Source: Bacteroidales bacterium | Lineage (GTDB): Bacteria; Bacteroidota; Bacteroidia; Bacteroidales; Marinilabiliaceae | Reading direction: 5' to 3' | DNA length: 64,000 bases | Assembly: GCA_017417385.1 (NCBI GenBank) | Contig: JAFPZF010000032.1 | Span: 1 to 64,000, forward strand | In this document: in pieces, positions 53,584-61,792 of the stretch | Position numbering within the stretch: the stretch's first letter is position 1 | Layout of the letters: the number at the start of each line of letters is the position of its first letter | Position numbers and translations under genes: made by a program | Notes under the pieces: model-generated | What the model saw: only the letters and a program-made list of their open reading frames with translations | Databases searched by the model: none | What the model was told of the DNA's origin: nothing

Positions 53584-55137
53584 CTATGCCTCCTCTATCA
53601 CCACCTGATGCTTACTCTCCGCCTTGTCATAGTTTATCCCGACTAGCAATATCTTGTTCGTCACTCCCTTTAGACACTCCGGATAGTTCTTCTTCTTTAT
53701 CTGGTCTATAGCCGCTTTTACCGTCTTATCATACTTCAACTCCACCACTATCGCCGGCCTAGTCGAATTCCGTAGCGGCACGAACACCATGTCCGCAAAA
53801 CCCTTCCCAGCCGGCATCTCCCTATGGATATTGTAGAACGATATCGCCGCATAGTAAGCCAACCTTATCGCGCAAGCCATAGAATTCTCGTCATTATACT
53901 TCAATATCGACGATGCCGCAAACCGATATGTGTCGAACGCCTTCGACACATATTCCGCGTTCCCCTCTATCGTCCTGTCCAGCAACTCTCTTGAATCCTT
54001 TATCGCCCGAGACACCTCGTCCCAGTCTGCACTGCCTATCGCATTCTCAAACTCCCCTGCAACTTCCGAGTCCGGTATCCTCACCTTCTGTGTATCGGGG
54101 TCGTAAGACAGATACCCCAAGTGCACCAGCAGTGTCAACACGTCGTCGCTATTCTCGACATTCTTCATGTCATTCCTAAAGCTCGACACTTTAACCAGCA
54201 CCGACTCCCCATTAAGCATCCTCACTATCTTCTCCCTGACACTGTCTGCATCTATCTTTATATATCGCTCTATCGTCGTAAACGACGCTGTCCGAGTCCA
54301 GAAACTATTGTAATTCCTCTTCGAAATCGACATCATCACGGAGTTCGGATTGAACATCGACTTCTCGTCGCCTATGATATATCCGTCGTACGCATGCCGC
54401 ATCTGCTCTATGTCCATATCATGCTCCTTGCAGAGTTTCTCGACTTCCTCCCTCGTGAATCCATAGTACTTCGCAGTCACTCCAGGGTCTACGACGCTGA
54501 ACTCCTCAAAATTATTTAGCGCCGACTGTGTCTCCGTCTTGATAATAGGCAGTATCCCCGTCATATACACCAGCAGGAATATCTTATTCGCCATATTCGA
54601 CTTGAACATCGACCGCAAAAAATTCACATACTCTGTCTGCACATCTATACCTACCTCCCTCACGAGCCTGTCCCACTCGTCGATTATCATGATGAACCGG
54701 TCACCCGTCTTCTTATTGATCTCTACCAAAGCATTCTTCAGCGACTCCTTCTCTTCCAAGAACGGATACGTGTCTTTCAGGTCTGCTACAATCCTTTTCT
54801 GAGCCGCTTTGACTACCGTCTCTTTGTCCTCGTCCGAGAACCAATTCCAGTCTATATATATCGTCGGATATTTGTTGAGGTGAGTCTCATAGTCCCTCGC
54901 CTTCTCTGCCTCCAGTCCCTTGAACAGCTCTCGCGAGTCGCTCGACCTGTCATAATATGCATACAGCATCTTCGCCGCCACGGACTTTCCAAACCTCCGC
55001 GGCCTCGATATGCATATAAATTTCTTCTCTGAGTCTATACGCTTGTTCGTAAACACTATCAACCCCGACTTGTCTACGAAGTCGCTGTTCTTGACGCTCC
55101 GGAAATCATAGTTCCCGTAATCTATGAACTCGCTCAT
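53584..55137 (-). CDS. AAA-ATPase-like / PD-(D/E)XK nuclease family protein
   Basis: A 517-aa cytosolic protein starting MSEFIDYGNYDFRSVK at 55137; the -7 box at 55159 rules out the longer frame from 55209. The N-terminal AAA-like domain has FICISRPRRFGKSVAAKML (about 40-58; the P-loop reads RPRRFGKS), IYIDWNWFSDED and the Walker B-like FIMIIDEWDRLV (about 150-161). The C-terminal part has a PD-(D/E)XK fold with GFADMVFVP and AIVVELKYDKTVKAAIDQI (about 450-495). This is one of the most abundant expanded families in Bacteroidales, often called AAA_ATPase-like/PDDEXK_9; the role is unproven, perhaps tied to mobile DNA. It is more AT-rich than its neighbours and stands alone, 8 nt from the convergent GH105 stop. 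Confidence 0.88.
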   Translation of the reverse strand: MSEFIDYGNYDFRSVKNSDFVDKSGLIVFTNKRIDSEKKFICISRPRRFGKSVAAKMLYAYYDRSSDSRELFKGLEAEKARDYETHLNKYPTIYIDWNWFSDEDKETVVKAAQKRIVADLKDTYPFLEEKESLKNALVEINKKTGDRFIMIIDEWDRLVREVGIDVQTEYVNFLRSMFKSNMANKIFLLVYMTGILPIIKTETQSALNNFEEFSVVDPGVTAKYYGFTREEVEKLCKEHDMDIEQMRHAYDGYIIGDEKSMFNPNSVMMSISKRNYNSFWTRTASFTTIERYIKIDADSVREKIVRMLNGESVLVKVSSFRNDMKNVENSDDVLTLLVHLGYLSYDPDTQKVRIPDSEVAGEFENAIGSADWDEVSRAIKDSRELLDRTIEGNAEYVSKAFDTYRFAASSILKYNDENSMACAIRLAYYAAISFYNIHREMPAGKGFADMVFVPLRNSTRPAIVVELKYDKTVKAAIDQIKKKNYPECLKGVTNKILLVGINYDKAESKHQVVIEEA

Positions 55138-55158
55138 ATCTTTTCCTTTCTTCCTCTG

Positions 55159-55166
55159 CAAAGATA
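55159..55166 (-). promoter_or_regulatory. -7 box TATCTTTG for the AAA/PD-(D/E)XK gene
   Basis: TATCTTTG followed by C on the minus strand, 21 nt before the ATG at 55137. It decides between two possible starts. Confidence 0.65.
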
Positions 55167-55234
55167 ACAAAAATGACATTCCCTTCTCTTCCTCCCTCAT
55201 TCCTAACACTTAATTGCACATTCCTAATTGAATT

Positions 55235-55280
55235 GGGTTAGCCCTGTATTAGACTTATCCCCTCTTATGTTAACTTCCGG
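55235..55280. repeat. 46-bp dispersed intergenic repeat, copy 2
   Basis: Starts GGGTTAGCCC and ends CTTATGTTAACTTCCGG, as in the copy at 28915. It is flanked on both sides by TAATTCCTAATT-type words and by a partial third copy of the GGGTTAG start at 55336. Confidence 0.8.
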
Positions 55281-55333
55281 TCCCTTCCGCAACCTCCGAC
55301 CCCTCATCCCTAATTCCTAATTTCTCATTCCTA

Positions 55334-55365
55334 ATTGGGTTAGTTTATCTTTCTCCATATCTTTG
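55334..55365 (+). promoter_or_regulatory. Promoter of the subtilisin-like protease (ATTG, 20-nt spacer, TATCTTTG)
   Basis: ATTG at 55334-55337 and TATCTTTG at 55358-55365, followed by C. The ATTG belongs to the repeat word CTAATTGGGTTAG. Confidence 0.65.
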
Positions 55366-55393
55366 CTATTATTTCTGTCATTTTATCTCACCC

Positions 55394-57511
55394 ATGATGC
55401 ACTACTCTCTTCGTCCGATATTCCTCCTCCTCGCCTTCTTCTTCCCTCTCTTTCCCTTCCCCCTCCCCTCCTCTGCGTCCGCTCAATCCAAGCTGTCGCC
55501 CGACCTCCGTCGACACTTGTCTCTCCGCTCTGCCAACAAGTCCGCCTCTGCCACCGACTCCCTGACGGTTCTCATCCGGACCGACAACGCCTCCGCCCTC
55601 CCCCTCGCGCACTCCCTCCGCCTCAAGGGCGTCAAGGTCGTCGGTCTCGTTCCTGTCGACAGTCTCCCTTCTGTCTCGTCTCTCCCCGAGGTTGTGCGTG
55701 TCGCCCTCCCCCACTCGTGCAGACCTCGCTGCAACAACTCCCGTGCCTTGACTAGGGTCGACGACGTTCACCTCCCTATCACAAACCTCCCTATGCCCTA
55801 CACCGGCAAGGATGTGACTGTCTGTGTCATCGACGGCGGCTTCGACTTCCTCCACCCTGCCTTCTCCGATGCCGACGGCGTCTCCCGTATCAAGGCTTTC
55901 TATAGTCCCTATATCGACTCCGGCTCCCCCGTGTCTATCGCTGCCGAGGGTGCCGATGAGCCCTCCACTCTCCTGGGCTCGGCATTCACCACTCCCGAGT
56001 CTATCGCTGCTCTTGCGGTGGACAATACCTGTCTTAGTCATGGGACTCACGTCTCTGGCATCGCCGCTGGCTCTCGCTGGAACGACTTCGACGGCATGGC
56101 TCCCGATGCCGACCTCCTCCTTTGCTCTGTCTTCCCCGAAGGCAACGACGGCTCTGGCAACGACAATGCTGTGACGGTCGAGTGGTTCAACGACTTCTAC
56201 GACCCTGTCTTGGCACACTCCCTCCTCTTCATCTCAGACTATGTCGCCAAGAGTGGCAAGCCCGCCGTCGTCAATCTGAGCCTCGGCTCTCAGATGGGAC
56301 CCCACAACGGTAAGGGTGATATGGTCGAGTTCTTCCAGGACTTTATCGACGCCGGCATCCCTATGGTCATCGCTGCCGGCAATGCTAATGGAGACAAGAT
56401 CCACCTCTTCAAGAGGCTCTCCGCTGACAACGACACTGTCAAGTCCTGCGTCTACTCGCAAAATAATAGGGTCAGCTTCTACGTCGCTGGCTATAGCCGC
56501 CAGATGGCCGACCTGTCTGTCGCCCTCTCTATCGTCAACGTCGCGACGGGCGAGGAGGTCCACTCATTCCCCTTCGTCTCCTCAACGGCTGACAGCGACG
56601 AGGATACGTTCATGGAGTTTAATGTTGCCGAGGACGAGAAGATCGCTGGCTGCTTCTATGGTGGTCTCGCCTATGGTGCCACCCCCGACGACGCCCTCCG
56701 TCAGACTCAGATTGTCGTCATGGGCAAGGGCTATATCACCCCTGGCTATGCTGTCGCCATAAAAACTGTCGGCCCCGCTGATGCTGAGATCGACTTCTGG
56801 ATGGATGGCGATGGCTTCACGAGCCACCGCCTCAGCGGCTTCTCCGATGGCGACGACGTTATGTGCTGTTCCGAGGAGGCTACTGCCCCCGGCGCTATTT
56901 CTGTCGGTGCCTATGTTGGCTCCAATGTGCGTCTCCAGACTTTTGACGATCCTTATACGAGCAAATCTCTTCGTGTTGGAGACATCGCTAGCTTCTCCGC
57001 CTCGGGCTCTTCCTTCCCCGGTATTAGTGTCCCGACTGTCTCTGCCCCCGGCGTCAACGTGACGTCTTCTGTCAGCCACTTCGAGCCCCGCTATGCTGAT
57101 GCTGACGGGTCTCCTGTCGATGGCATGTCCCGAGACGGCTTTCTCTACGGCTCTATGAGCGGTACCTCTATGGCGACTCCTTGCGTGACTGGCATCATCG
57201 CCCTCTGGCTCGAGGCCTGTCCTTCTCTCTCCCCCTCCGAGATTAAGTCGACTCTCGTCTCCTCTGCTATCCGAGACGAGTCCGTCCTCGCCTCTCCTGC
57301 CGCTTTTGGCGCTGGCAAGGTTGACGCCCTCGGCGGTCTCCTCTCCCTTCTCGGTCTCCCTGCTCTTCCCCCGAGCTCCACTGTCTCGGTCTCTCCGCGC
57401 TCTCTTTTCTCTCCTGACGCCCCTGTCTTCGACCTCGCTGGTCGCCGTGTCCGTCAGATGCGCCGTGGCGGCTTCTACATCTCGTGTGGCCAGAAAATTA
57501 TAAACCTCTAG
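55394..57511 (+). CDS. Subtilisin-like S8 serine protease with T9SS-like tail
   Basis: A 705-aa exported protease. After a signal peptide (about 1-32) and a ~90-aa propeptide-like region, the S8 domain runs from about 130 to 630. The catalytic Asp is in VCVIDGGFDFLHP (about residue 146), His in LSHGTHVSGIAAG (about 216), the oxyanion Asn in MVIAAGNANG and Ser in MSGTSMATPCVTGI (about 589). The spacing between His and Ser is long and includes an inserted beta domain (about 340-460: VSFYVAGYSRQM ... IVVMGKGYITPGYAV). The last ~40 residues (SPDAPVFDLAGRRVRQMRRGGFYISCGQKIINL in part) form a sorting-type tail, so it is probably surface-bound or secreted by T9SS. A second ATG follows directly (MM), either may be used. 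A terminator follows. Confidence 0.92.
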   Translation: MMHYSLRPIFLLLAFFFPLFPFPLPSSASAQSKLSPDLRRHLSLRSANKSASATDSLTVLIRTDNASALPLAHSLRLKGVKVVGLVPVDSLPSVSSLPEVVRVALPHSCRPRCNNSRALTRVDDVHLPITNLPMPYTGKDVTVCVIDGGFDFLHPAFSDADGVSRIKAFYSPYIDSGSPVSIAAEGADEPSTLLGSAFTTPESIAALAVDNTCLSHGTHVSGIAAGSRWNDFDGMAPDADLLLCSVFPEGNDGSGNDNAVTVEWFNDFYDPVLAHSLLFISDYVAKSGKPAVVNLSLGSQMGPHNGKGDMVEFFQDFIDAGIPMVIAAGNANGDKIHLFKRLSADNDTVKSCVYSQNNRVSFYVAGYSRQMADLSVALSIVNVATGEEVHSFPFVSSTADSDEDTFMEFNVAEDEKIAGCFYGGLAYGATPDDALRQTQIVVMGKGYITPGYAVAIKTVGPADAEIDFWMDGDGFTSHRLSGFSDGDDVMCCSEEATAPGAISVGAYVGSNVRLQTFDDPYTSKSLRVGDIASFSASGSSFPGISVPTVSAPGVNVTSSVSHFEPRYADADGSPVDGMSRDGFLYGSMSGTSMATPCVTGIIALWLEACPSLSPSEIKSTLVSSAIRDESVLASPAAFGAGKVDALGGLLSLLGLPALPPSSTVSVSPRSLFSPDAPVFDLAGRRVRQMRRGGFYISCGQKIINL

Positions 57512-57534
57512 GTTTTAGGGTTTTAGTATCATCA

Positions 57535-57567
57535 GGGCGAGTGGGCTTTTGCTCATCTCGCCCTTTT
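57535..57567 (+). terminator. Intrinsic terminator after the protease gene
   Basis: GGGCGAG-tggGC pairs with GCtca-tCTCGCCC around TTTT and is followed by TTTT. It overlaps the -33 box of the next gene. Confidence 0.75.
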
Positions 57568-57579
57568 CTCGTATCTTCG
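57548..57579 (+). promoter_or_regulatory. Promoter of the MFS gene embedded in a terminator
   Basis: TTTG at 57548-57551 and TATCTTCG at 57572-57579, spacer 20 nt. The TTTG is in the loop region of the preceding terminator hairpin. Confidence 0.5.
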
Positions 57580-57602
57580 CCGCCCGTAGTCAACATTTCC
57601 AG

Positions 57603-58799
57603 ATGAATCAGAACTCTAGCTTCAGGCAGACTATGCCTGTCCTCCTCGCCCTCAGCGCCTGCCACCTCTTCAACGACCTTATGCAGTCGGTCGTCTCCGC
57701 ATCCTACCCCCTCATCAAGGACGATATGGCTCTTAGCTATGCGCAGATTGGTCTCATCTCTCTCGTCTACCAGCTCGCCGCCTCGGTCTTCCAGCCTGTC
57801 GTCGGTTATGTCTTCGACCGCCACCCGGTCAGCCGCTCCCTCAATATCGCCTCGGTCTTCACTCTCGTTGGCCTCGCCCTTGTCGCCCTCGCCGACTCTA
57901 TATGGGCTATGACGGTCGCGGTCTTCCTCGTCGGTCTGGGCTCCGCAGTCATCCATCCCGAGGCCTCCCGTATCACCTCCCTCGCCTCCGCAGGCCATCG
58001 TGGCATGGCGCAGTCGCTCTTTCAGGTGGGCGGCAATGTTGGTGGCTCTGTCGGCCCTCTCCTCGTCGCCGCTATCGTTGCGACTCGTGGCCGCGCTCAT
58101 ATTGCCTGGTTCTGCCTCGTCGCTGTCATCGCTATCATCGTGAGCCGCCCTGCCTGCCGCTGGTATTCGACTTTCCTCCGCTCTATGCGCCACGAGAATC
58201 GTCGTATGACTCCCCCGCGCCCTCGCCCTCTCTCACTTCCGATGACTCTCTTCGCCCTCGCCGTCATCACGATTCTTATCTTCTCGAAGTATATCTACAT
58301 GGCGTCGCTCTCGAATTACTACACTTTCTACGCTATTGAGCATTTTGGCGTCTCTATCGCCTTCTCTCAGGTCATGCTCTTTGTCTTCCTCCTCTCGACT
58401 GCTGTCGGGACTCTCGTCGGCGGTCCTGTGGGCGACAAGATTGGCCGTAAGTATGTTATCTGGATCTCTATCCTCGGGACTGCACCATTCAGTCTCCTGA
58501 TGCCCCACGCCGGTCTCTATGGCACGATTGCTCTTAGCTTCGGCGCCGGCTTCATGCTCTCCTCGGCCTTCCCAGCCATCCTCCTCTACGCTCAGGAACT
58601 TCTGCCCAACAAGCTGGGTCTCGTCAGCGGGCTCTTCTATGGCTTCGCCTTCGGTGTCGCCGGCGTCGCCTCAGCTATCCTCGGTCAGTATGTCGACCTC
58701 TATGGCCTAGACGCTGTCTACGCCTTCTGCGCCTACACTCCCCTCGCCGGGATTGTCGCCGCCTTCCTCCCCAATCTCCATACTGTCCGCTACGCCTAG
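57603..58799 (+). CDS. fsr: MFS efflux pump, fosmidomycin-resistance (Fsr) type
   Basis: A 398-aa inner-membrane MFS transporter with 12 predicted helices. The ATG at 57603 gives MNQNSSFRQTMPVLLALSACHLFNDLMQS, the typical Fsr N-terminus (a His-Phe/Leu-x-Asp in helix 1). Helix 2-3 loop has GYVFDRHPVSR, helix 4-5 GLGSAVIHPEASRI (Fsr hallmark HPEASR), and the second half GGPVGDKIGRKYVIW, a standard MFS loop motif. Family members export fosmidomycin and possibly other small acids; the natural substrate is unknown. A promoter lies within the preceding terminator and a bidirectional terminator follows. Confidence 0.9.
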   Translation: MNQNSSFRQTMPVLLALSACHLFNDLMQSVVSASYPLIKDDMALSYAQIGLISLVYQLAASVFQPVVGYVFDRHPVSRSLNIASVFTLVGLALVALADSIWAMTVAVFLVGLGSAVIHPEASRITSLASAGHRGMAQSLFQVGGNVGGSVGPLLVAAIVATRGRAHIAWFCLVAVIAIIVSRPACRWYSTFLRSMRHENRRMTPPRPRPLSLPMTLFALAVITILIFSKYIYMASLSNYYTFYAIEHFGVSIAFSQVMLFVFLLSTAVGTLVGGPVGDKIGRKYVIWISILGTAPFSLLMPHAGLYGTIALSFGAGFMLSSAFPAILLYAQELLPNKLGLVSGLFYGFAFGVAGVASAILGQYVDLYGLDAVYAFCAYTPLAGIVAAFLPNLHTVRYA

Positions 58800-58825
58800 T
58801 CCCCTCTCCAACCCTACAAAACGCT

Positions 58826-58859
58826 AGCGAGGGGATGACGTCTCCGCCATCCCCTCGCT
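58826..58859. terminator. Bidirectional terminator between fsr and thiG
   Basis: AGCGAGGGGATG pairs perfectly with CATCCCCTCGCT over a 10-nt loop. The minus side is followed by GCGTTTTG, the plus side by a T/C-rich stretch. Confidence 0.85.
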
Positions 58860-58895
58860 TCTCTATGTCTTGTTCCCCTTAGGGAGAGGTCCACT

Positions 58896-59669
58896 TTAGT
58901 TCAGGAAGTCTGTCAGAGGACTAGTAGCCACTGCCTCCTCCCTCACTGCTCCGAGTCCCGACTCAAACGCCTCCCTGCCTGCTATCGTGGCACGCCTGAA
59001 CGCGTCCGCCATCATCGACGGATTGCCCGCAACTGCTATGGCTGTGTTGACGAGGACTGCATCAGCACCCATCTCCATCGCCGCAGCAGCATGGCTCGGC
59101 GCACCAAGCCCAGCATCTACGACGACTGGCACCGACGACTGCTCTATTATGAGCCGCAGCAGATCCTCTGTCCTGAGCCCTCTGTTCGTCCCTATCGGAG
59201 CTGCAAGCGGCATGACGGTCGCCGCACCTGCCTCCTCAAGCCTCCTGCATAGCAGCGGGTCCGCTTGGCAGTACGGGAGTACTACGAACCCGAGCTTCAC
59301 GAGCTGCTCAGTCGCCTTCAACGTCTCTATCGAGTCCGGCAACAGATGGCGTGGATCCGGATGTATCTCCAGCTTCAACCACTCTGTCCCAAAGGCCTCC
59401 CTGCTCATCTTCGCCGCAAAGACGGCCTCCTCGGCTGTCCGCACTCCACTGGTGTTCGGCAATAGCCGTATCCCAGGCTTCTTTATGTGCTGCAACATGT
59501 CGTCCTGCGGGTTCGCAAGGTCTATCCTCTTCATCGCGACGGTCACCATCTCTGTCCTGCTCGCCTCTATCGCCTTGCTCATCAGCTCGTTGCTGCTGAA
59601 CTTCCCTGTCCCGAGAAACAACCTGCTCTCGAACTCCTGACCCGCTATCGTCAGCTTTCCGTTTATCAT
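58896..59669 (-). CDS. thiG: Thiazole synthase
   Basis: A 257-aa TIM-barrel enzyme that builds the thiazole phosphate of thiamine from deoxyxylulose phosphate, dehydroglycine and ThiS-thiocarboxylate. [19 protein letters not shown] (about 5-23), [21 protein letters not shown] in part (about 58-78), [15 protein letters not shown] (about 97-111, with the Schiff-base Lys), [13 protein letters not shown] (about 153-165) and [13 protein letters not shown] (about 182-194) are all conserved. It is the last of three thi genes, 42 nt after thiE. The gene for the dehydroglycine enzyme (thiH or thiO) is not in the window. Confidence 0.97.
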   Translation of the reverse strand: MINGKLTIAGQEFESRLFLGTGKFSSNELMSKAIEASRTEMVTVAMKRIDLANPQDDMLQHIKKPGIRLLPNTSGVRTAEEAVFAAKMSREAFGTEWLKLEIHPDPRHLLPDSIETLKATEQLVKLGFVVLPYCQADPLLCRRLEEAGAATVMPLAAPIGTNRGLRTEDLLRLIIEQSSVPVVVDAGLGAPSHAAAAMEMGADAVLVNTAIAVAGNPSMMADAFRRATIAGREAFESGLGAVREEAVATSPLTDFLN

Positions 59670-59711
59670 GTTATTTGTCTTTTTGTCTTTTGTTGTTCTT
59701 TTGCCCTGACG

Positions 59712-60359
59712 TTATTCTCTTCTCTCTATCTCGCTGATAAATTCCGCCGTAGCCTCCGCCACGTCTTCCGCCTTCCCTATCGCTCCACTGACGGCTATCC
59801 CGTTAGCTCCAGCCTGCAATATCTCCCTGACGTCCTCCCTCCTGATGCCGCCTATTGCGACTATCGGCGTGTTGATGCCCCTGCTCCTGACTTCCCACGC
59901 TATCTCCCTATATCCCTCGAGTCCCAGCGTCGGCGCCAGGTTCTTCTTGGTCGTCGTGAACCTGTACGGCCCGACGCCTACGTAATCTACTGCGTCCGCT
60001 ATGGCTATTATGTCCGCCGCTGTGTTGCACGTCCCGCCTATTATGTACTTGTCTCCCAATATCTTCCGAGCCTCCGCTGGTGCCATGTCGTTCTTCCCGA
60101 GGTGCACCCCGCTCGCCCCGACTTCCTTGCAGACTCCGACGTGGTCGTCGACTATGAACGTCGCCCCCGCCTCGTCGCACATCTGCTTCACCGTCCTCGC
60201 CGTCTCCCTGACTTCCTCCTCTGTCGCCTCCTTCATCCTCAGCTGGACCCACCTGCATCCGCCCCTCAGGACGTGCCCGACCTCGCAGACTACGCTTTCC
60301 GTGTCCGCTCCATTCGTGATATACTGTAGCCCGAAATGGCTAAGCGCTTCTCTTTCCAC
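59712..60359 (-). CDS. thiE: Thiamine-phosphate synthase
   Basis: A 215-aa TIM-barrel enzyme that joins HMP-diphosphate and thiazole phosphate. GLQYITNG (about 8-15), WVQLRMKEA (about 37-45), FIVDDHVGVCKEVGASGVHLGKND (about 73-96, in parts), GGTCNT, VGVGPYRFTTTKKN (about 125-138) and IVAIGGIRREDV (about 164-175) match the family. The start is GTG at 60359, just 6 nt after the thiS stop and preceded by AGAGGAAA, which fits translational coupling. An ATG alternative is not available nearby. Confidence 0.95.
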   Translation of the reverse strand: MEREALSHFGLQYITNGADTESVVCEVGHVLRGGCRWVQLRMKEATEEEVRETARTVKQMCDEAGATFIVDDHVGVCKEVGASGVHLGKNDMAPAEARKILGDKYIIGGTCNTAADIIAIADAVDYVGVGPYRFTTTKKNLAPTLGLEGYREIAWEVRSRGINTPIVAIGGIRREDVREILQAGANGIAVSGAIGKAEDVAEATAEFISEIERRE

Positions 60360-60365
60360 TTTCCT

Positions 60366-60569
60366 CTATATCATGCCGCCACTCGCAGCCCTAATAATCA
60401 TCAACTCCTCGTCCTGCTTTATCTCTGTCGTCTCCCAGTCCGACTTCGGGACTATGTCCATCCCGACCGCCACCGCAACTCCTGTCTGTGGCAAGTTCAA
60501 CTGCTCTATCAGCTCCGCTACTGTCCGACCCTTAAACTCGACCGGCTCATTGTTTACTCTTATTCTCAT
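60366..60569 (-). CDS. thiS: Thiamine biosynthesis sulfur carrier ThiS (with C-terminal extension)
   Basis: A 67-aa ubiquitin-like sulfur carrier. The ATG at 60569 gives MRIRVNNEPVEFKGRTVAEL; the in-frame ATG 24 nt upstream would sit at the transcription start. AVAVGMDIVPKSDWE (about 35-49) is family-typical. ThiS normally ends exactly at Gly-Gly, which is adenylated and thiocarboxylated. Here the protein ends ASGGMI, two residues beyond the glycines. Either these are removed by a protease, as for QbsE- or CysO-related carriers, or the carrier is inactive. First gene of thiS-thiE-thiG. Confidence 0.9.
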   Translation of the reverse strand: MRIRVNNEPVEFKGRTVAELIEQLNLPQTGVAVAVGMDIVPKSDWETTEIKQDEELMIIRAASGGMI

Positions 60570-60590
60570 CTTCCTCTCGGTTCTTTTTCG

Positions 60591-60620
60591 CAAATATACA
60601 CAAAATTCATACCTCGCAAC
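60591..60620 (-). promoter_or_regulatory. Promoter of thiS-thiE-thiG (GTTG, 18-nt spacer, TATATTTG)
   Basis: On the minus strand GTTG (60620-60617) and TATATTTG (60598-60591), followed by C. The leader would be only about 15 nt, too short for a TPP riboswitch. Confidence 0.6.
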
Positions 60621-60676
60621 GCCTTATCCACTCTCTCTCGCCCTCATTTCCTCTTTCTTGCTGTCCTTCTCCCCTC

Positions 60677-61792
60677 TCACCATCGCCCCCTCTTCGCTGT
60701 CACTATGCCCCACAGCGCCACTACTACGACGTACAGCGGATACACGATCGCCATCAGCGCCACCGCACGTTTCCGTACTCTCCGCCCCGTCAGTCTGCAC
60801 CCTGCCACGCACAGCGCTACGTCCATCGACGTTTTCGCCATGAAGATCTTGATCGCCAGCTTCAGCGGTATCAGCAGCGGCATGACGACGCTCAGTAGGT
60901 TCACCATGAATACTACGACGGCAAACAGTATGATATACCACGTTCTGTATCCTCCAGCCTTCCCTGCCCACCGGCTTCGCTGACGGAGGTACTGCCCGAC
61001 TGTCTCTGGCGTCTTGGTGTGCACCGCCGCTCTCGAGTCTGTTATATACCTGACTTCCGCCCCTGTCTCTATTGCCTGCTCGAGCAGGAACATGTCGTCC
61101 CCCGAGGCATATTCGCTCGTGTCTCGCTGTCTCTCGTACGTTCGCCTACTGAATGCCATCCCCGCCCCATTGGCCATCGTCGGGAATCCTCTGTTCGCCG
61201 TGCCAGCTGTCGCCGCCTGCAGACACGCAAACTCCATCTCGGCTACGTCTCCGACTATCCCTCCAGCGCTCTCCATGACGACAGGCAGCAACAGCATGTA
61301 CTCGCCCTCGGGTATCTCTCTCCAGATTGTCTCTATCCACTCCTTGCCGACTACGCAGTCTCCATCGGTGCACACTATGTTGTCATACTTCGCATTACGG
61401 ATTCCCTCCCTCTGCGCACCCTTTTTCCCTCTCCTGCTGCTTCTGCGGTCTATATACCTGGCATACCCTCTCGTCCCTACGAGTCTCCTGACTATCGCCT
61501 CCCTCTCGTTGTCGAGGTTGTCCCCGACGACGACAAGCTCTGCTGGGACCCCCTTCTTCCCCTTCTCCACCCTCTCTATCGATTCCTCTATCGTCCCTAT
61601 GCAACTCTCTATCTCCTCCTCGGTCTCACTGCTGATGCAGACGACAACGCTTATCCCGCGCTCCCGCCCGTCAAGTCTCCCATACGCACCCCTACCTGTG
61701 CCACCTCCCTGTATGGCCCTCAGGACTGACGACAGGACGAAGGCGTAGACTATTACGACAGCTAAATAGATGTATAAGTAGATGTCTGTCAT
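60677..61792 (-). CDS. Glycosyltransferase family 2, membrane-bound
   Basis: A 371-aa GT2 enzyme. One N-terminal membrane helix (about 4-27) is followed by the GT-A domain: ISVVVCISSETEEEIESC (about 46-63), the metal-binding CTDGDCVVGKEWIE (about 141-154, D-x-D), MANGAGMAFSRRTYE (about 206-220), ASGDDMFLLEQA (about 228-239) and QYLRQRSRWAGKAGG (about 267-281, the QxxRW motif of processive enzymes). Two C-terminal hydrophobic regions follow. Bacteroidales relatives are annotated as chitin/hyaluronan-synthase-like or lipid-linked sugar transferases; the acceptor is unknown. Its start overlaps the dnaG stop by 4 nt (ATGA), an unusual partner for primase. Confidence 0.88.
   Translation of the reverse strand: MTDIYLYIYLAVVIVYAFVLSSVLRAIQGGGTGRGAYGRLDGRERGISVVVCISSETEEEIESCIGTIEESIERVEKGKKGVPAELVVVGDNLDNEREAIVRRLVGTRGYARYIDRRSSRRGKKGAQREGIRNAKYDNIVCTDGDCVVGKEWIETIWREIPEGEYMLLLPVVMESAGGIVGDVAEMEFACLQAATAGTANRGFPTMANGAGMAFSRRTYERQRDTSEYASGDDMFLLEQAIETGAEVRYITDSRAAVHTKTPETVGQYLRQRSRWAGKAGGYRTWYIILFAVVVFMVNLLSVVMPLLIPLKLAIKIFMAKTSMDVALCVAGCRLTGRRVRKRAVALMAIVYPLYVVVVALWGIVTAKRGRW

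Noticed and set aside
60570-60676. TPP riboswitch upstream of thiS
   Set aside because: The conserved CUGAGA and related loops are absent, and the promoter leaves only a ~15-nt leader.
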